The translations under genes were made by a program, and so were the position numbers. The notes beneath the pieces are model-generated. The model ran no database searches. It saw nothing but the letters and a program-made list of their open reading frames with translations, and was not told the origin of the DNA. A stretch of DNA of 64,000 nucleotides from Bacteroidota bacterium (GTDB lineage: Bacteria > Bacteroidota > Bacteroidia > UKL13-3), in assembly GCA_030680835.1 (NCBI GenBank), contig JAUXUD010000033.1, positions 1 through 64,000 of the forward strand. Reading direction: 5' to 3'. Below, piece by piece: positions 55,787-63,079 of the stretch (within the stretch, counting starts at the first letter, position 1; every line of letters begins with the position of its first letter).

Positions 55787-56593
55787 ATGCGCAGGCTTTC
55801 ACAAATATTTATTTATCCCGTTAAAGGTTTAAAAGGAATTTCATTAGATGAAGCACTGATAGATAATACAGGACTGCAATACGATCGCAGGTGGATGCTG
55901 GTTGATGAAACCGGAACCTTTATGTCACAGAGAACGCATCCCATAATGGCTTCGTTTAAATTGGTTCAAACCGAAATGGGATTTGATATTTGGGAACCCA
56001 AAGCCAAAGAATGCATAGCTATCCCAAAGCTTGTTACAGGATCAAAAGTAACAGTTAAAATCTGGAACGATACCTGCGAAGTGGTTTCGTATAGCAAATT
56101 TGCCGATGCATGGTTTTCAACTTTTCTTGAGATGAAATGTAAATTGGTTTATATGCCTGATGATTGCAATAGGGCGGTGGAAACTGAATTTAACCGGGGC
56201 AGTGATACCGTTAGTTTCGCCGATGCCTATCCTATTTTACTAATCGGCGATGAATCAATGGCGGATTTAAATAATCGTTTGAACACACCCGTAAATATAG
56301 ATCGGTTCAGACCAAACCTGGTGTTTACAGGTGGTACAGCTTTTGAAGAAGATACATATTCAGAATTTAGTATAGGTTCGCATCATTTTTTAGCAGCCAG
56401 GCCTTGTGGACGTTGCAAAGTTCCGGGCGTGAACCAACAAACAGGTAAACCCGATAAGGCAGGAAAAGAACTTCTAAAAACATTAGCAAAATACAGAACC
56501 CAGAACAATAAAGTTTACTTTGGACAAAACGTATTGAGCAACGGAGGAAGCGGAATTGTAAAGCTTGGTGATGCGCTTGTAAATATTTACTGA
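55787..56593 (+). CDS. MOSC domain protein (YcbX/mARC-like)
   Basis: 268 residues. The N-terminal MOSC beta-barrel (IFIYPVKGLKGISLDEALID, YDRRWMLVDETGTFMSQR) is followed by the MOSC domain (VNIDRFRPNLVFTGG, AARPCGRCKVPGVNQQTGK). The cysteine in RPCGRC is the presumed molybdenum or sulfur ligand. Relatives reduce N-hydroxylated compounds with molybdenum cofactor. The ferredoxin domain of YcbX is absent. It follows the susD terminator, so it is its own transcript. Confidence 0.9.
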   Translation: MRRLSQIFIYPVKGLKGISLDEALIDNTGLQYDRRWMLVDETGTFMSQRTHPIMASFKLVQTEMGFDIWEPKAKECIAIPKLVTGSKVTVKIWNDTCEVVSYSKFADAWFSTFLEMKCKLVYMPDDCNRAVETEFNRGSDTVSFADAYPILLIGDESMADLNNRLNTPVNIDRFRPNLVFTGGTAFEEDTYSEFSIGSHHFLAARPCGRCKVPGVNQQTGKPDKAGKELLKTLAKYRTQNNKVYFGQNVLSNGGSGIVKLGDALVNIY

Positions 56594-56700
56594 AGAACAA
56601 TTTTTCCTGTATAGGTTTTGGTCCCATCGTAAACTTTCACGAATCACCTGTAGTACCTCCACCCTGAATAAAAGCAAAAGAATGAAAAATATTTTAAATA

Positions 56701-56723
56701 ATAGTTCCCAATGAGGGAACTAT
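56701..56723. promoter_or_regulatory. Operator-like dyad upstream of higBA
   Basis: ATAGTTCCC-AATGA-GGGAACTAT is a perfect 9-bp inverted repeat, ending 4 nt before the -7 box TATCTTTG (56728-56735). It is placed where a HigA dimer could block RNA polymerase. Confidence 0.7.
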
Positions 56724-56727
56724 TTAG

Positions 56728-56735
56728 TATCTTTG
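56728..56735 (+). promoter_or_regulatory. -7 box of higBA
   Basis: TATCTTTG fits TAnnTTTG. The transcript start would fall near 56742, so the in-frame TTG at 56733 cannot be the start; the GTG at 56751 is preferred. Confidence 0.6.
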
Positions 56736-56750
56736 TATAAAATATATTTA

Positions 56751-57044
56751 GTGAGAGTAATTGCCAGGAAAACCCTACGTGAATTTTGGATTGTGCATAA
56801 TGATTGCGAACAAGCACTGAAATCATGGTATGATGAGACAACAATTGCCAGATGGAATGGCCCAAAAGATATTAAGCAGGATTATCCAAGTGCCAGCTTT
56901 TTGGAAGGTAACAGGGTTGTGTTTAACATTAAAGGGAACAAATACCGGCTGATAGTGAAGATTAATTATAAGTTTGGCATGTTATGGATAAGGTTTATAG
57001 GAACCCATGCTGAATACGATCGTATAGATGCAACAAAAATATGA
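56751..57044 (+). CDS. higB: HigB-type toxin (RelE superfamily mRNA interferase)
   Basis: 97 residues from GTG 56751 (VRVIARKTLREFWIVHNDCE). The HigB_toxin pattern LKSWYDETTIARWNGPKDIK, then DYPSASFLEGNRVVFNIKGN and IRFIGTHAEYDRIDA, is clear, including the C-terminal His-Tyr region. It would cleave mRNA on the ribosome. The toxin precedes the antitoxin, the usual higBA order, and the genes overlap by 17 nt or sit 4 nt apart depending on the antitoxin start. The operator-like dyad upstream supports autoregulation. Confidence 0.92.
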   Translation: MRVIARKTLREFWIVHNDCEQALKSWYDETTIARWNGPKDIKQDYPSASFLEGNRVVFNIKGNKYRLIVKINYKFGMLWIRFIGTHAEYDRIDATKI

Positions 57045-57405
57045 AGATATGAAAATTAAACCTGTAAAAACAGCAAAAGATTACAAGGCAGCATTGAATC
57101 GTTTAAATCAGATTTTTGATGCCAAACCGGGAACAGCAGTAGGGGATGAATTGGATATTCTTGCTCTGTTAATTGAGAAGTATGAGGAAGAGAAATATCC
57201 GATTGAAGCACCAGACCCAATTGAAGCCATAAAATTCAGAATGGAACAGTTGGGATACAAGCAGAAAGATTTGGAAGATATTATTGGTTATAAGGGTCGG
57301 GTAAGTGAGATACTTAATAAAAAGAGAAAGCTCAGCCTTGAAATGATTCGCAAACTACATTTTGCACTGCATATTCCAACGGATGTGTTGGTGCAGGAAT
57401 ATTAA
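57028..57405 (+). CDS. higA: HigA-type antitoxin, XRE-family HTH
   Basis: 125 residues from ATG 57028; ATG 57049 (MKIKPVKTAKDYK) is an equally good start. The N-terminal half holds the acidic toxin-binding region. The HTH (about 75-120) is RMEQLGYKQKDLEDIIGYKG, then RVSEILNKKRKLSLEMIRKL. It neutralises HigB and should repress its promoter through the dyad at 56701-56723. Its 3' end overlaps the convergent lipoprotein gene by 4 nt. Confidence 0.92.
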   Translation: MQQKYEDMKIKPVKTAKDYKAALNRLNQIFDAKPGTAVGDELDILALLIEKYEEEKYPIEAPDPIEAIKFRMEQLGYKQKDLEDIIGYKGRVSEILNKKRKLSLEMIRKLHFALHIPTDVLVQEY

Positions 57406-57956
57406 TTTTTCTTAAGAGTCAGCGGTTCCTGAAATACACCTTTGGTGTCGGCATATTTTAAAACAAATTTTTGGAGCTCTTCTGTCGAAGCAGTCAGCAG
57501 AATTGTTCCGTCGGAGGATTTTATATGCGCAATATTAATTTGGTTTGACTCAATACCTTTTTCTAACCATGAAGGGTCAAACATTTCAATGGTTAATTGG
57601 TCGTTGATGATTTTTATTTTGGAAAATGTATGAACCGGAAAAAAATGTATTTGATATAAATGGTCGACAGATTTTAGCTCTTCGGGATAAAGGTCAAGGA
57701 AAAGAAATTCTCCTATCTTTACTACGTGTGCCCGAAAAGTTGCATGCTTATTATCTTCAGTGTGCGTCAGTTTGTACTCCTTGTCACTTTTCTGTTCAAA
57801 TGTCCAGCTATCTATTGACTTTGTTTCCTTCCAGGTCCCAAGAAATTCTGATTTAAAAATCAAATCCATGCTTGTGTAAAGTGGGTTTAAGGACGGAATA
57901 CATCCAGTGAGGATAGAAATAATGCCCAATGCCATTATTAGTTTTTTAGTTTTCAT
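57402..57956 (-). CDS. Hypothetical lipoprotein
   Basis: 184 residues from ATG 57956. The signal peptide ends in lipobox ISILTGC with Cys19. The mature part (FKSEFLGTWKETKSIDSWTF and HATFRAHVVKIGEFLFLDLYP) is beta-rich, lipocalin-like in rhythm. I do not recognise a named family. It is convergent with higA and starts about 50 nt after a repeat end (GTTTAAC) that recurs beside other genes of the island. Confidence 0.72.
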   Translation of the reverse strand: MKTKKLIMALGIISILTGCIPSLNPLYTSMDLIFKSEFLGTWKETKSIDSWTFEQKSDKEYKLTHTEDNKHATFRAHVVKIGEFLFLDLYPEELKSVDHLYQIHFFPVHTFSKIKIINDQLTIEMFDPSWLEKGIESNQINIAHIKSSDGTILLTASTEELQKFVLKYADTKGVFQEPLTLKKN

Positions 57957-58016
57957 AATTCTTTTGTTTGGTTTATGTTGATTATCCTTGAAGTCTGTCA
58001 TTAAATGGGGTTAAAC

Positions 58017-58088
58017 TCAGCGTATGAAAAAACCAATCAAATTACGCTTGGTAAAACTTGTGATAATAACTGGTAAATGCAAATTTAT
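58017..58088 (+). repeat. Island repeat, copy A
   Basis: TCAGCGTATGAAAAAACC, followed by a block CTTGGTAAAACTTGTGATAA to AAATTTAT. It matches copy B (59107-59176) over most of about 70 nt and copies C and D over the first about 25 nt. Confidence 0.8.
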
Positions 58089-58167
58089 TTTATAAATTTT
58101 GGCAGCGTACAGGCGAACATTCGGATGCTTCAACCCCGGACAGTTATAATCCGGTTTTCACTTGTGG

Positions 58168-59088
58168 TTATAGAGTTATTAAAGTTTTAAATACACCGTC
58201 TATTACTTTTGCCATCCTTTTTAAATCGAGCGTTTCCATTGTGTCTGATGATTGGTGATAATTTTTATTTCTATAAAATGAAGTATCAGTTATCATCAAC
58301 GCACTAATTCCAAATTTCCAATAATTCAAATGGTCTGAAAAGTCAATACCCGGTAAAGCCGGAGGTCCGGTAAATTTTTTTGTCCGGATTGCTTTAGAAG
58401 ATTTAAAGCGTCTGCAAAACTTATGCGCAAATTTTCCTGAACCGAATTTTTTTACAAGCGTGATATAGTTTCCTTTATTGCCATAAAAAAGTGAAAGCAA
58501 TCCGACAGGATAGGACTGTGATTTTTTCTCGTCTGAGAAGTAGCCAATCATTTCAATTGAAACCATGCCATAAACTTCCGCCTTAGCGTCTACAAGCGAT
58601 TTAGCGTGAATGTAGCTGCCCATAAATTCGGTTCTGAAATAGGGCGGTTCTTCTAATGAATAAGCAACCAGGTCAATCCTATAATTTAGTTTTTTTCCTT
58701 TTAATAATCTGGATAGTTCAAGGAGCCCTGCCACACCGCTTGCATTATCATCAGCACCTTCCTGATCGCCGCAAACATCATAATGCGCGCCAACAACAAT
58801 TCGTTTTTGATTCTCTGTGCCGAAGGAACAAATGACGTTTTTATAAGTCCTGCCATCCGCAAAATATTCCTGGAAAAATACACTATCGGAGTATTGACTA
58901 AAAACAGATTTGATGAAGTTGGCTGTTCTGTTAAGTTGGTCAATATTATTGTAGGTACGATGCTTTTCTGTCTTTGTTAATGCCGTTAAATGTGATTTAA
59001 TAATTGTGGTGTCTGCCAGAGTTTTTGCATTGCAATAACTTGTTATAAAAATTATTAATAATGTCACTAAGTATTTGCAGTTTGGCAT
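58168..59088 (-). CDS. Exported M28-family zinc aminopeptidase
   Basis: 306 residues with a signal peptide (about 1-22). M28 motifs: VVGAHYDVCG (His ligand, about 99), GADDNASGVAGLLELSRLL (bridging Asp, about 112), SLEEPPYF (general-base Glu and Glu ligand, about 148), and NYHQSSDTMETLD (last His, about 280). The second metal Asp is expected near VSIEMIGYF. The usual product is an aminopeptidase or a glutaminyl-cyclase-like enzyme. The gene is framed by direct repeat copies A and B, which suggests it moved in as a unit. Confidence 0.88.
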   Translation of the reverse strand: MPNCKYLVTLLIIFITSYCNAKTLADTTIIKSHLTALTKTEKHRTYNNIDQLNRTANFIKSVFSQYSDSVFFQEYFADGRTYKNVICSFGTENQKRIVVGAHYDVCGDQEGADDNASGVAGLLELSRLLKGKKLNYRIDLVAYSLEEPPYFRTEFMGSYIHAKSLVDAKAEVYGMVSIEMIGYFSDEKKSQSYPVGLLSLFYGNKGNYITLVKKFGSGKFAHKFCRRFKSSKAIRTKKFTGPPALPGIDFSDHLNYWKFGISALMITDTSFYRNKNYHQSSDTMETLDLKRMAKVIDGVFKTLITL

Positions 59089-59106
59089 AAAAAAGGGCTT
59101 ATTGGT

Positions 59107-59176
59107 GCAGAATGTGAAAACCTGTCACAAACTGCTTGGTAAAACTTGCGATAATAATTGGTAAAAGCAAATTTAT
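59107..59176 (+). repeat. Island repeat, copy B
   Basis: GCAGAATGTGAAAACC, then CTTGGTAAAACTTGCGATAA to AAATTTAT; direct repeat of copy A, 19 nt upstream of the M28 start codon. Confidence 0.8.
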
Positions 59177-59200
59177 CCTGATTAGTACAACCTATTTGTT

Positions 59201-59327
59201 GTTTAACGCCCGCAGTTTATACCCAAAGGGGGGGACAATTTGTACCCACCCTTTAACAAGTTCTTCATCATGTTGACACATACGGCGTTCTCCCACTTTA
59301 ATGCTGAACATACTGTTCAACACAGGA
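59201..59327. repeat. Structured intergenic block between M28 and Fic genes
   Basis: The gap 59089-59415 holds no gene. It contains GTTTAACGCC facing GGCGTT (59201-59210 and 59284-59289), an inner hairpin AAAGGG-to-CCCTTT (59225-59254), and a block from GTTCTCC (59287) to GTTCAACA (59315-59322) that recurs after the Fic locus at 60274-60306. The G-rich tract 59223-59241 recurs inverted at 60237-60256. Confidence 0.65.
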
Positions 59328-59415
59328 TTCATCCTTCAGTCCTTTCGAAACCCCAACTATTGCCGGCTGGCCACATGCATAAATGTCGCTGATAGTTTTA
59401 TATTTGTTGGTCAGC

Positions 59416-60003
59416 ATGAAATACAAAACACCGAATAGTCAAAGTGAGATATTACCTAATTTACTTGGTCTCAAGTCATCTGAAGATATTGCACTGTCTG
59501 AGTTTGAAGGTTTTTTAAAGGCGGAAATTATTTTGACCGAAAAGCTGTCAAGCAGAACAAGATTCGATGTTCAATACATTTTGAAAATCCACAAGCTCGC
59601 ACTTGGTCATCTTTATTCCTTTGCCGGGAAGTATCGGGATGTTAATCTCTCAAAGGGAGGCTTTCCTTTTGCTGCTGCCCGCTTTCTACCTGAAACAATG
59701 GCTTCATTCAATCAAGAGATATTGTCCAAATTAGCAAATGAATATGAAAACAGTCAGGTCTTAATTGCAGATATTGCTAAAGTACATGCTGAATTTTTAT
59801 TTATCCATCCCTTTCGTGAAGGAAATGGTCGAACGGCCCGTATTTTGGCAAATCTGATGTCGCGTAAGCAGGGTTATGATCCACTATTATTTGATAAAGT
59901 TGGGAAAACAGAATTTGAATTCTACGTATTAGCAGTACAATTGTCCGCAGAAAAAAATTACAATAAAATGGAGGAATTTATAACCTCTATTTTCCCAAAG
60001 TAA
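59416..60003 (+). CDS. Fic family protein (AMP-transferase toxin-like)
   Basis: 195 residues from ATG 59416 (MKYKTPNSQSEILPNLLGLK). The Fic core HPFREGNGRTAR (about 136-147) is fully canonical: His for catalysis, Asp/Glu for Mg2+, and GNGR for phosphate. The flap GFPFAAARFLPETM lies upstream (about 82-95). Fic enzymes usually AMPylate Tyr/Thr/Ser hydroxyls of targets such as DNA gyrase. The N-terminal helix lacks a correctly spaced (S/T)xxxE(G/N) inhibitory motif. A separate 52-residue protein carrying that motif is encoded convergently and overlaps the fic 3' end by 17 nt, so this is likely a class I, antitoxin-controlled Fic. Confidence 0.93.
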   Translation: MKYKTPNSQSEILPNLLGLKSSEDIALSEFEGFLKAEIILTEKLSSRTRFDVQYILKIHKLALGHLYSFAGKYRDVNLSKGGFPFAAARFLPETMASFNQEILSKLANEYENSQVLIADIAKVHAEFLFIHPFREGNGRTARILANLMSRKQGYDPLLFDKVGKTEFEFYVLAVQLSAEKNYNKMEEFITSIFPK

Positions 60004-60145
60004 GTTCGACTTTTTTAAGTGTCGCTAAAGCCGAATTCGATGAAATATTAATTCCTTCAATTTTGAAAGAAGCTATCATTGATCGAAGGATTTCTTCTCT
60101 TAAATTTCTGCCTGATTTAGCTGGCTTTTTTGCTTTGTTTTTCAC
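59987..60145 (-). CDS. VbhA-like antitoxin candidate for Fic, antisense and overlapping
   Basis: 52 residues found by reading the minus strand: GTG at 60145, stop TAG at 59987. The key segment is SMIASFKIEGINISSNSAL. ASFKIEG matches the class I inhibition motif (S/T)xxxE(G/N), Ser26 and Glu30-Gly31, and the spacing and context resemble ASQRLEG of VbhA (from memory). The tail LATLKKVELTLGK also fits the VbhA-type antitoxin domain. A basic N-terminus (KNKAKKPAKSGRN) is unusual. TTG and TATATTTA on the minus strand, 20 nt apart, could be its promoter, giving a nearly leaderless mRNA. Known class I antitoxins are usually encoded upstream on the same strand as fic; here the gene is convergent. Confidence 0.75.
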   Translation of the reverse strand: MKNKAKKPAKSGRNLREEILRSMIASFKIEGINISSNSALATLKKVELTLGK

Positions 60146-60205
60146 GTTGTAAATATAGTCATTTTATTCCTTATGTCCAATTTTATTCACTTGTTATGGC
60201 CTTCC

Positions 60206-60239
60206 CTATAACGTCAGAATATGAAAAAACCAACCGCAA
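60206..60239 (+). repeat. Island repeat, copy C
   Basis: CTATAACGTCAGAATATGAA, then AAAACCAACCGCAA; shares the TCAGAATRTGAAAAAACC core with copies A, B and D. Confidence 0.75.
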
Positions 60240-60310
60240 TTGTCCCCCCCCTTTGGCCCCATGCGATAGCAGAGTTCTCCAGTTTTACGGGAACAGGTGT
60301 TCAACAAATG
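60237..60310. repeat. Block repeated from the other side of the Fic locus
   Basis: CAATTGTCCCCCCCCTTTGG (60237-60256) is the inverted copy of 59223-59241. GTTCTCC to GTTCAACA (60274-60306) is a direct, diverged copy of 59287-59322. The rest of the gap 60146-60312 shows no gene. Confidence 0.6.
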
Positions 60311-60312
60311 GT

Positions 60313-61398
60313 TCATTCTTGGTCCTTCGGTTGCAACGAACCTTTGCCTGTTAGCTTTAGTTTTTTCATTTCTTGCGCATATTCATAAGCAATTATTCCA
60401 ATTGGAAAAATTACAAACACAAGCCAAACTGCAATATTTCTTGGCAAAAATTGATGGTTATAATTTAACCAAAAAAATGTCCCAACAACAAAAAGACAAA
60501 TCAATGAATATGTAGTTTTTACTTGTTCTTGAGAATATCTCTTTACATGATCCTTTTTCAGTTCTTCTAATTCCTTAAAATACTGCCTGTTAAAAAAGGT
60601 ACCTTTTCCAGGTAAAAATCCAATTAGCATAATTAGGTTTTGAATAATATATATACAACAAACTCCAAGTAAAAAGTATTGCAAGCTAATGTAAAACCCA
60701 CTTGTTATATCTTCTGAGTTCTCAATTTGGCCATTTTGATAGACTCGATAAATATTGTCAATTGCAAAAAGCATCATGATTATCGAACTCCAAATACTTA
60801 ATGAAAGTCTGCTTGACCTTGTTATTTCAGCCCTTGTGAATGCGTGATAAAAAGCAAAAATTGTAAAACATAATCCAATAAACATCAATATATTCAAGAA
60901 TAGATTTATGTCTGTTAGAAAGCCGTAGTCAAAAACCCAATAAATAATTGCTATTGATTGTATAAGCGTAATACCTTCTGTTAATTTAACTGTTACCCGT
61001 TCTTTATTAAATGCTATAATTAGAAGAGAAAATATTCCGATAAACCAATAAGGCCATTCTTCTATGTGGTTTTCGATACCATAACCATGCTCACCTTTCC
61101 CTGGCAAAAAAGCCAGATAGCTTAAAATAAAAGATGCCAAAGACAAGAAAAAAACTGTCTTCCACTTTTCTATGATTCGCTTACCTTCAAATATTGCTCC
61201 AATAATGATTGCTAAAATGCTAATTGGAATTAACCGCCTTTCAGACAAGTGTAGTTTAAAGCCAACAAAAATTGTCAGTACGAGTAACAAACCACCTAGT
61301 ACATACAAATATGGTTTAAGGTCAAACCCCGCTGATTTTTTTCTTTTTGTTGAAGTTTTCTTTCTTGCCAATTTTCCTTTGATTATTCCTGTCTCCAA
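60313..61398 (-). CDS. Polytopic membrane protein of unknown function
   Basis: 361 residues. A Lys/Arg-rich cytoplasmic N-terminus (about 8-24) is followed by about nine to ten hydrophobic helices between residues 28 and 335, with a soluble loop at about 265-300. The start is TTG at 61398, because no ATG occurs before the basic N-terminus; it lies 10 nt after a putative repeat core GTTAGGT. No transporter or enzyme signature recognised. It is a likely single-gene cassette. Confidence 0.7.
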   Translation of the reverse strand: METGIIKGKLARKKTSTKRKKSAGFDLKPYLYVLGGLLLVLTIFVGFKLHLSERRLIPISILAIIIGAIFEGKRIIEKWKTVFFLSLASFILSYLAFLPGKGEHGYGIENHIEEWPYWFIGIFSLLIIAFNKERVTVKLTEGITLIQSIAIIYWVFDYGFLTDINLFLNILMFIGLCFTIFAFYHAFTRAEITRSSRLSLSIWSSIIMMLFAIDNIYRVYQNGQIENSEDITSGFYISLQYFLLGVCCIYIIQNLIMLIGFLPGKGTFFNRQYFKELEELKKDHVKRYSQEQVKTTYSLICLFVVGTFFWLNYNHQFLPRNIAVWLVFVIFPIGIIAYEYAQEMKKLKLTGKGSLQPKDQE

Positions 61399-61407
61399 TT
61401 AAATTAC

Positions 61408-61513
61408 ACCTAACGTCAGAATGTGAAAAAACCTATCCACAAATTGCTTCGTAATGAGGAAATAAACACGAGGAAAAATAATAATTTCAAATTGCTTCTC
61501 AACATTGTTATGA
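61408..61513. repeat. Island repeat copy D with attC-like ends
   Basis: ACCTAACGTCAGAATGTGAA begins the block (RYYYAAC-type end at 61408-61414) and GTTATGA closes it at 61507-61513, 11 nt from the stop of the lipoprotein gene on the right. Two CAAATTGCTTC copies lie inside. It fills the gap between two minus-strand genes. Confidence 0.55.
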
Positions 61514-61523
61514 CTTGTTTTTC

Positions 61524-62093
61524 TTATTTCAGTTTTATTGTTCCGCTTTCTTTTAATTCTTTCTTATCGTTATTCCAACCATATGTTCGGATAAATTTTA
61601 GTTTGTTAATGTCCATATTGTTTGTTAATGAAATATTATTAACAGAACTTTTAAACACATCATATTGAAGTGGTAGTTCCCCCCATTCCAATGTGTATTG
61701 ATATGCATCAATGATTTTATTTTCCTTATCTGTTTTGATGATTAAAATGTCGTGAAACTCTTTGAACAAACGTGGCCCGCCAGAATTATAGGCTTCGCCT
61801 ACAAATGTCGAGAGGAATTGATAATATTTATACTGTCCATTTACGGGTTCAAAGACTGGCATTAGGTTTTCAATATTAATTGTTTTGAAATTATTACCAT
61901 CAATGTCGTCAAGTTTTGAATAGTTAAAATCTGAATTCTCTTTCTCCTTTTGAAGAATATAAATTTTTGTTTCATTCGGTATAGTAAGAGTGTCCATTTG
62001 AGGTAATTCTGATATGGTCTTAACGGGTTTGTTCTGGCAAGAAGCAAGTCCAGTTAATAGTATTGAAAATGTAATGAAAGTCAAATTTTTCAT
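61524..62093 (-). CDS. Hypothetical lipoprotein
   Basis: 189 residues from ATG 62093. The signal peptide ends in lipobox GLASC with Cys19. The mature part begins QNKPVKTISELPQMDTLTIP and is beta-rich later (YQFLSTFVGEAYNSGGPRLF, IDAYQYTLEWGELPLQYDVF). Family not recognised. An upstream in-frame ATG would precede the signal peptide and is rejected. Confidence 0.72.
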   Translation of the reverse strand: MKNLTFITFSILLTGLASCQNKPVKTISELPQMDTLTIPNETKIYILQKEKENSDFNYSKLDDIDGNNFKTINIENLMPVFEPVNGQYKYYQFLSTFVGEAYNSGGPRLFKEFHDILIIKTDKENKIIDAYQYTLEWGELPLQYDVFKSSVNNISLTNNMDINKLKFIRTYGWNNDKKELKESGTIKLK

Positions 62094-62299
62094 TAATTGT
62101 CTATTGTCGTTTTTCTTTAAAGAGTAGCGGTGGCAAATATATTCAAAAGGCGACATTTTGCCAATGCGGTTAGATTTTCGTGTCATCTTCTCTGATTTGA
62201 CGTACTTCCCCGTAAGTTATCCCTGTTGTGTCAGGTCGAGGACCGAACATAGTTTTATCTGGTACTGACATAATATTGCGCTGAACAAGTATTTCTGTG

Positions 62300-62740
62300 T
62301 TATTTTCTAGATATTATTTCTGCTAACCCTTCAAGATTCTCTTTAAGCTGCCACGCATATTCATTATAAGTGACTACATCGGAATCAAGGAGGTTGTTTC
62401 TTGGCAGTAACTCTTCATTAACCAATTCAATGAATAGTGAATATAGGTTATGCATAAACTCGTTTCTTTGTTTTTTGGATTGTTTAAATGCGATTAATAA
62501 GTTACTGTCAAATACACCTTCATTCTCTCCGATCCTAATTAAAGTTCCAAGAGTTGCTTTCTTATGCTCAAACTTCAAATCCTTCCTTTTAAAATACAGA
62601 ATAATTTCTGCTTCGAGTTGACCAGATGCGAGCGCAACTTTTCCCAATTCGGATGTGAACTCTGTCGATTGCAGAAGCAGGGAATAAAAGTCTTTCCCAT
62701 TTGAAGGTTCACCTTTGTAAGTTTCCATATAATTGCCCAT
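62300..62740 (-). CDS. HEPN-like protein
   Basis: 146 residues from ATG 62740, chosen because it lies in the GTTATGG end of the palindromic block upstream; ATG 62728 and ATG 62755 are alternatives. The sequence is all-helical. It shows GQLEAEIILYFKRKDL, then KKATLGTLIRIGEN, then KQRNEFMHNLYSLF. RNEFMH is the Rx4H motif of HEPN ribonuclease folds (Arg and His about residues 97-102). HEPN proteins act in toxin-antitoxin, abortive infection and RNA processing. No MNT-type nucleotidyltransferase antitoxin is adjacent. Activity inferred from one motif. Confidence 0.6.
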   Translation of the reverse strand: MGNYMETYKGEPSNGKDFYSLLLQSTEFTSELGKVALASGQLEAEIILYFKRKDLKFEHKKATLGTLIRIGENEGVFDSNLLIAFKQSKKQRNEFMHNLYSLFIELVNEELLPRNNLLDSDVVTYNEYAWQLKENLEGLAEIISRK

Positions 62741-62877
62741 AACGGTTGAGGGCATGAGTTGTTTTGGATGTGATACCGCAAATCTGTCGCCCGAAACCGC
62801 ACTAACGAAAGTAGATAATTTACCTGGAACCACAAATACCAAAATAACTTATGCCCTTTGTTAACGCACGGGCTGTT
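62735..62877. repeat. Long imperfect palindrome, attC-like
   Basis: GGGCATGAGTTGTTTTGG (62750-62767) and CCAAAATAACTTATGCCC (62839-62856) pair at 16 of 18 positions, with further pairing inward. The outer ends are CCATAAC (62737-62743) and GTTAACG (62860-62866). Size and the AAC/GTT ends resemble an integron attC. GTTAACGCAC, then GGGCTGTT, at 62860-62877 recurs inverted at 63825-63842. Confidence 0.6.
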
Positions 62878-63079
62878 GCGCAAATGGGTCCGGTCACTAT
62901 TGTATGTAACTAAAGAGTCTTGTCGGCATTACGAATGCTAAAGAGAGGGTGCGTTTATAGATTTAAAACGTCATGGAGCAGGCATTGCAAATTGATTTAG
63001 TTACAATCAATTATCTGGTGTTTAGTTAATAAATTACGCTACCTTGCACATAATTACATTAATTAAAAATGTCGGGTTT

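Noticed and set aside
56733-56750. TTG start for HigB
   Set aside because: It overlaps the -7 box; GTG 56751 gives the usual HigB N-terminus.
59416-59520. Self-inhibitory N-terminal motif in Fic (LSEFEG)
   Set aside because: The Ser-Glu spacing is one residue short of (S/T)xxxE(G/N), so it was not counted as an internal inhibitor.
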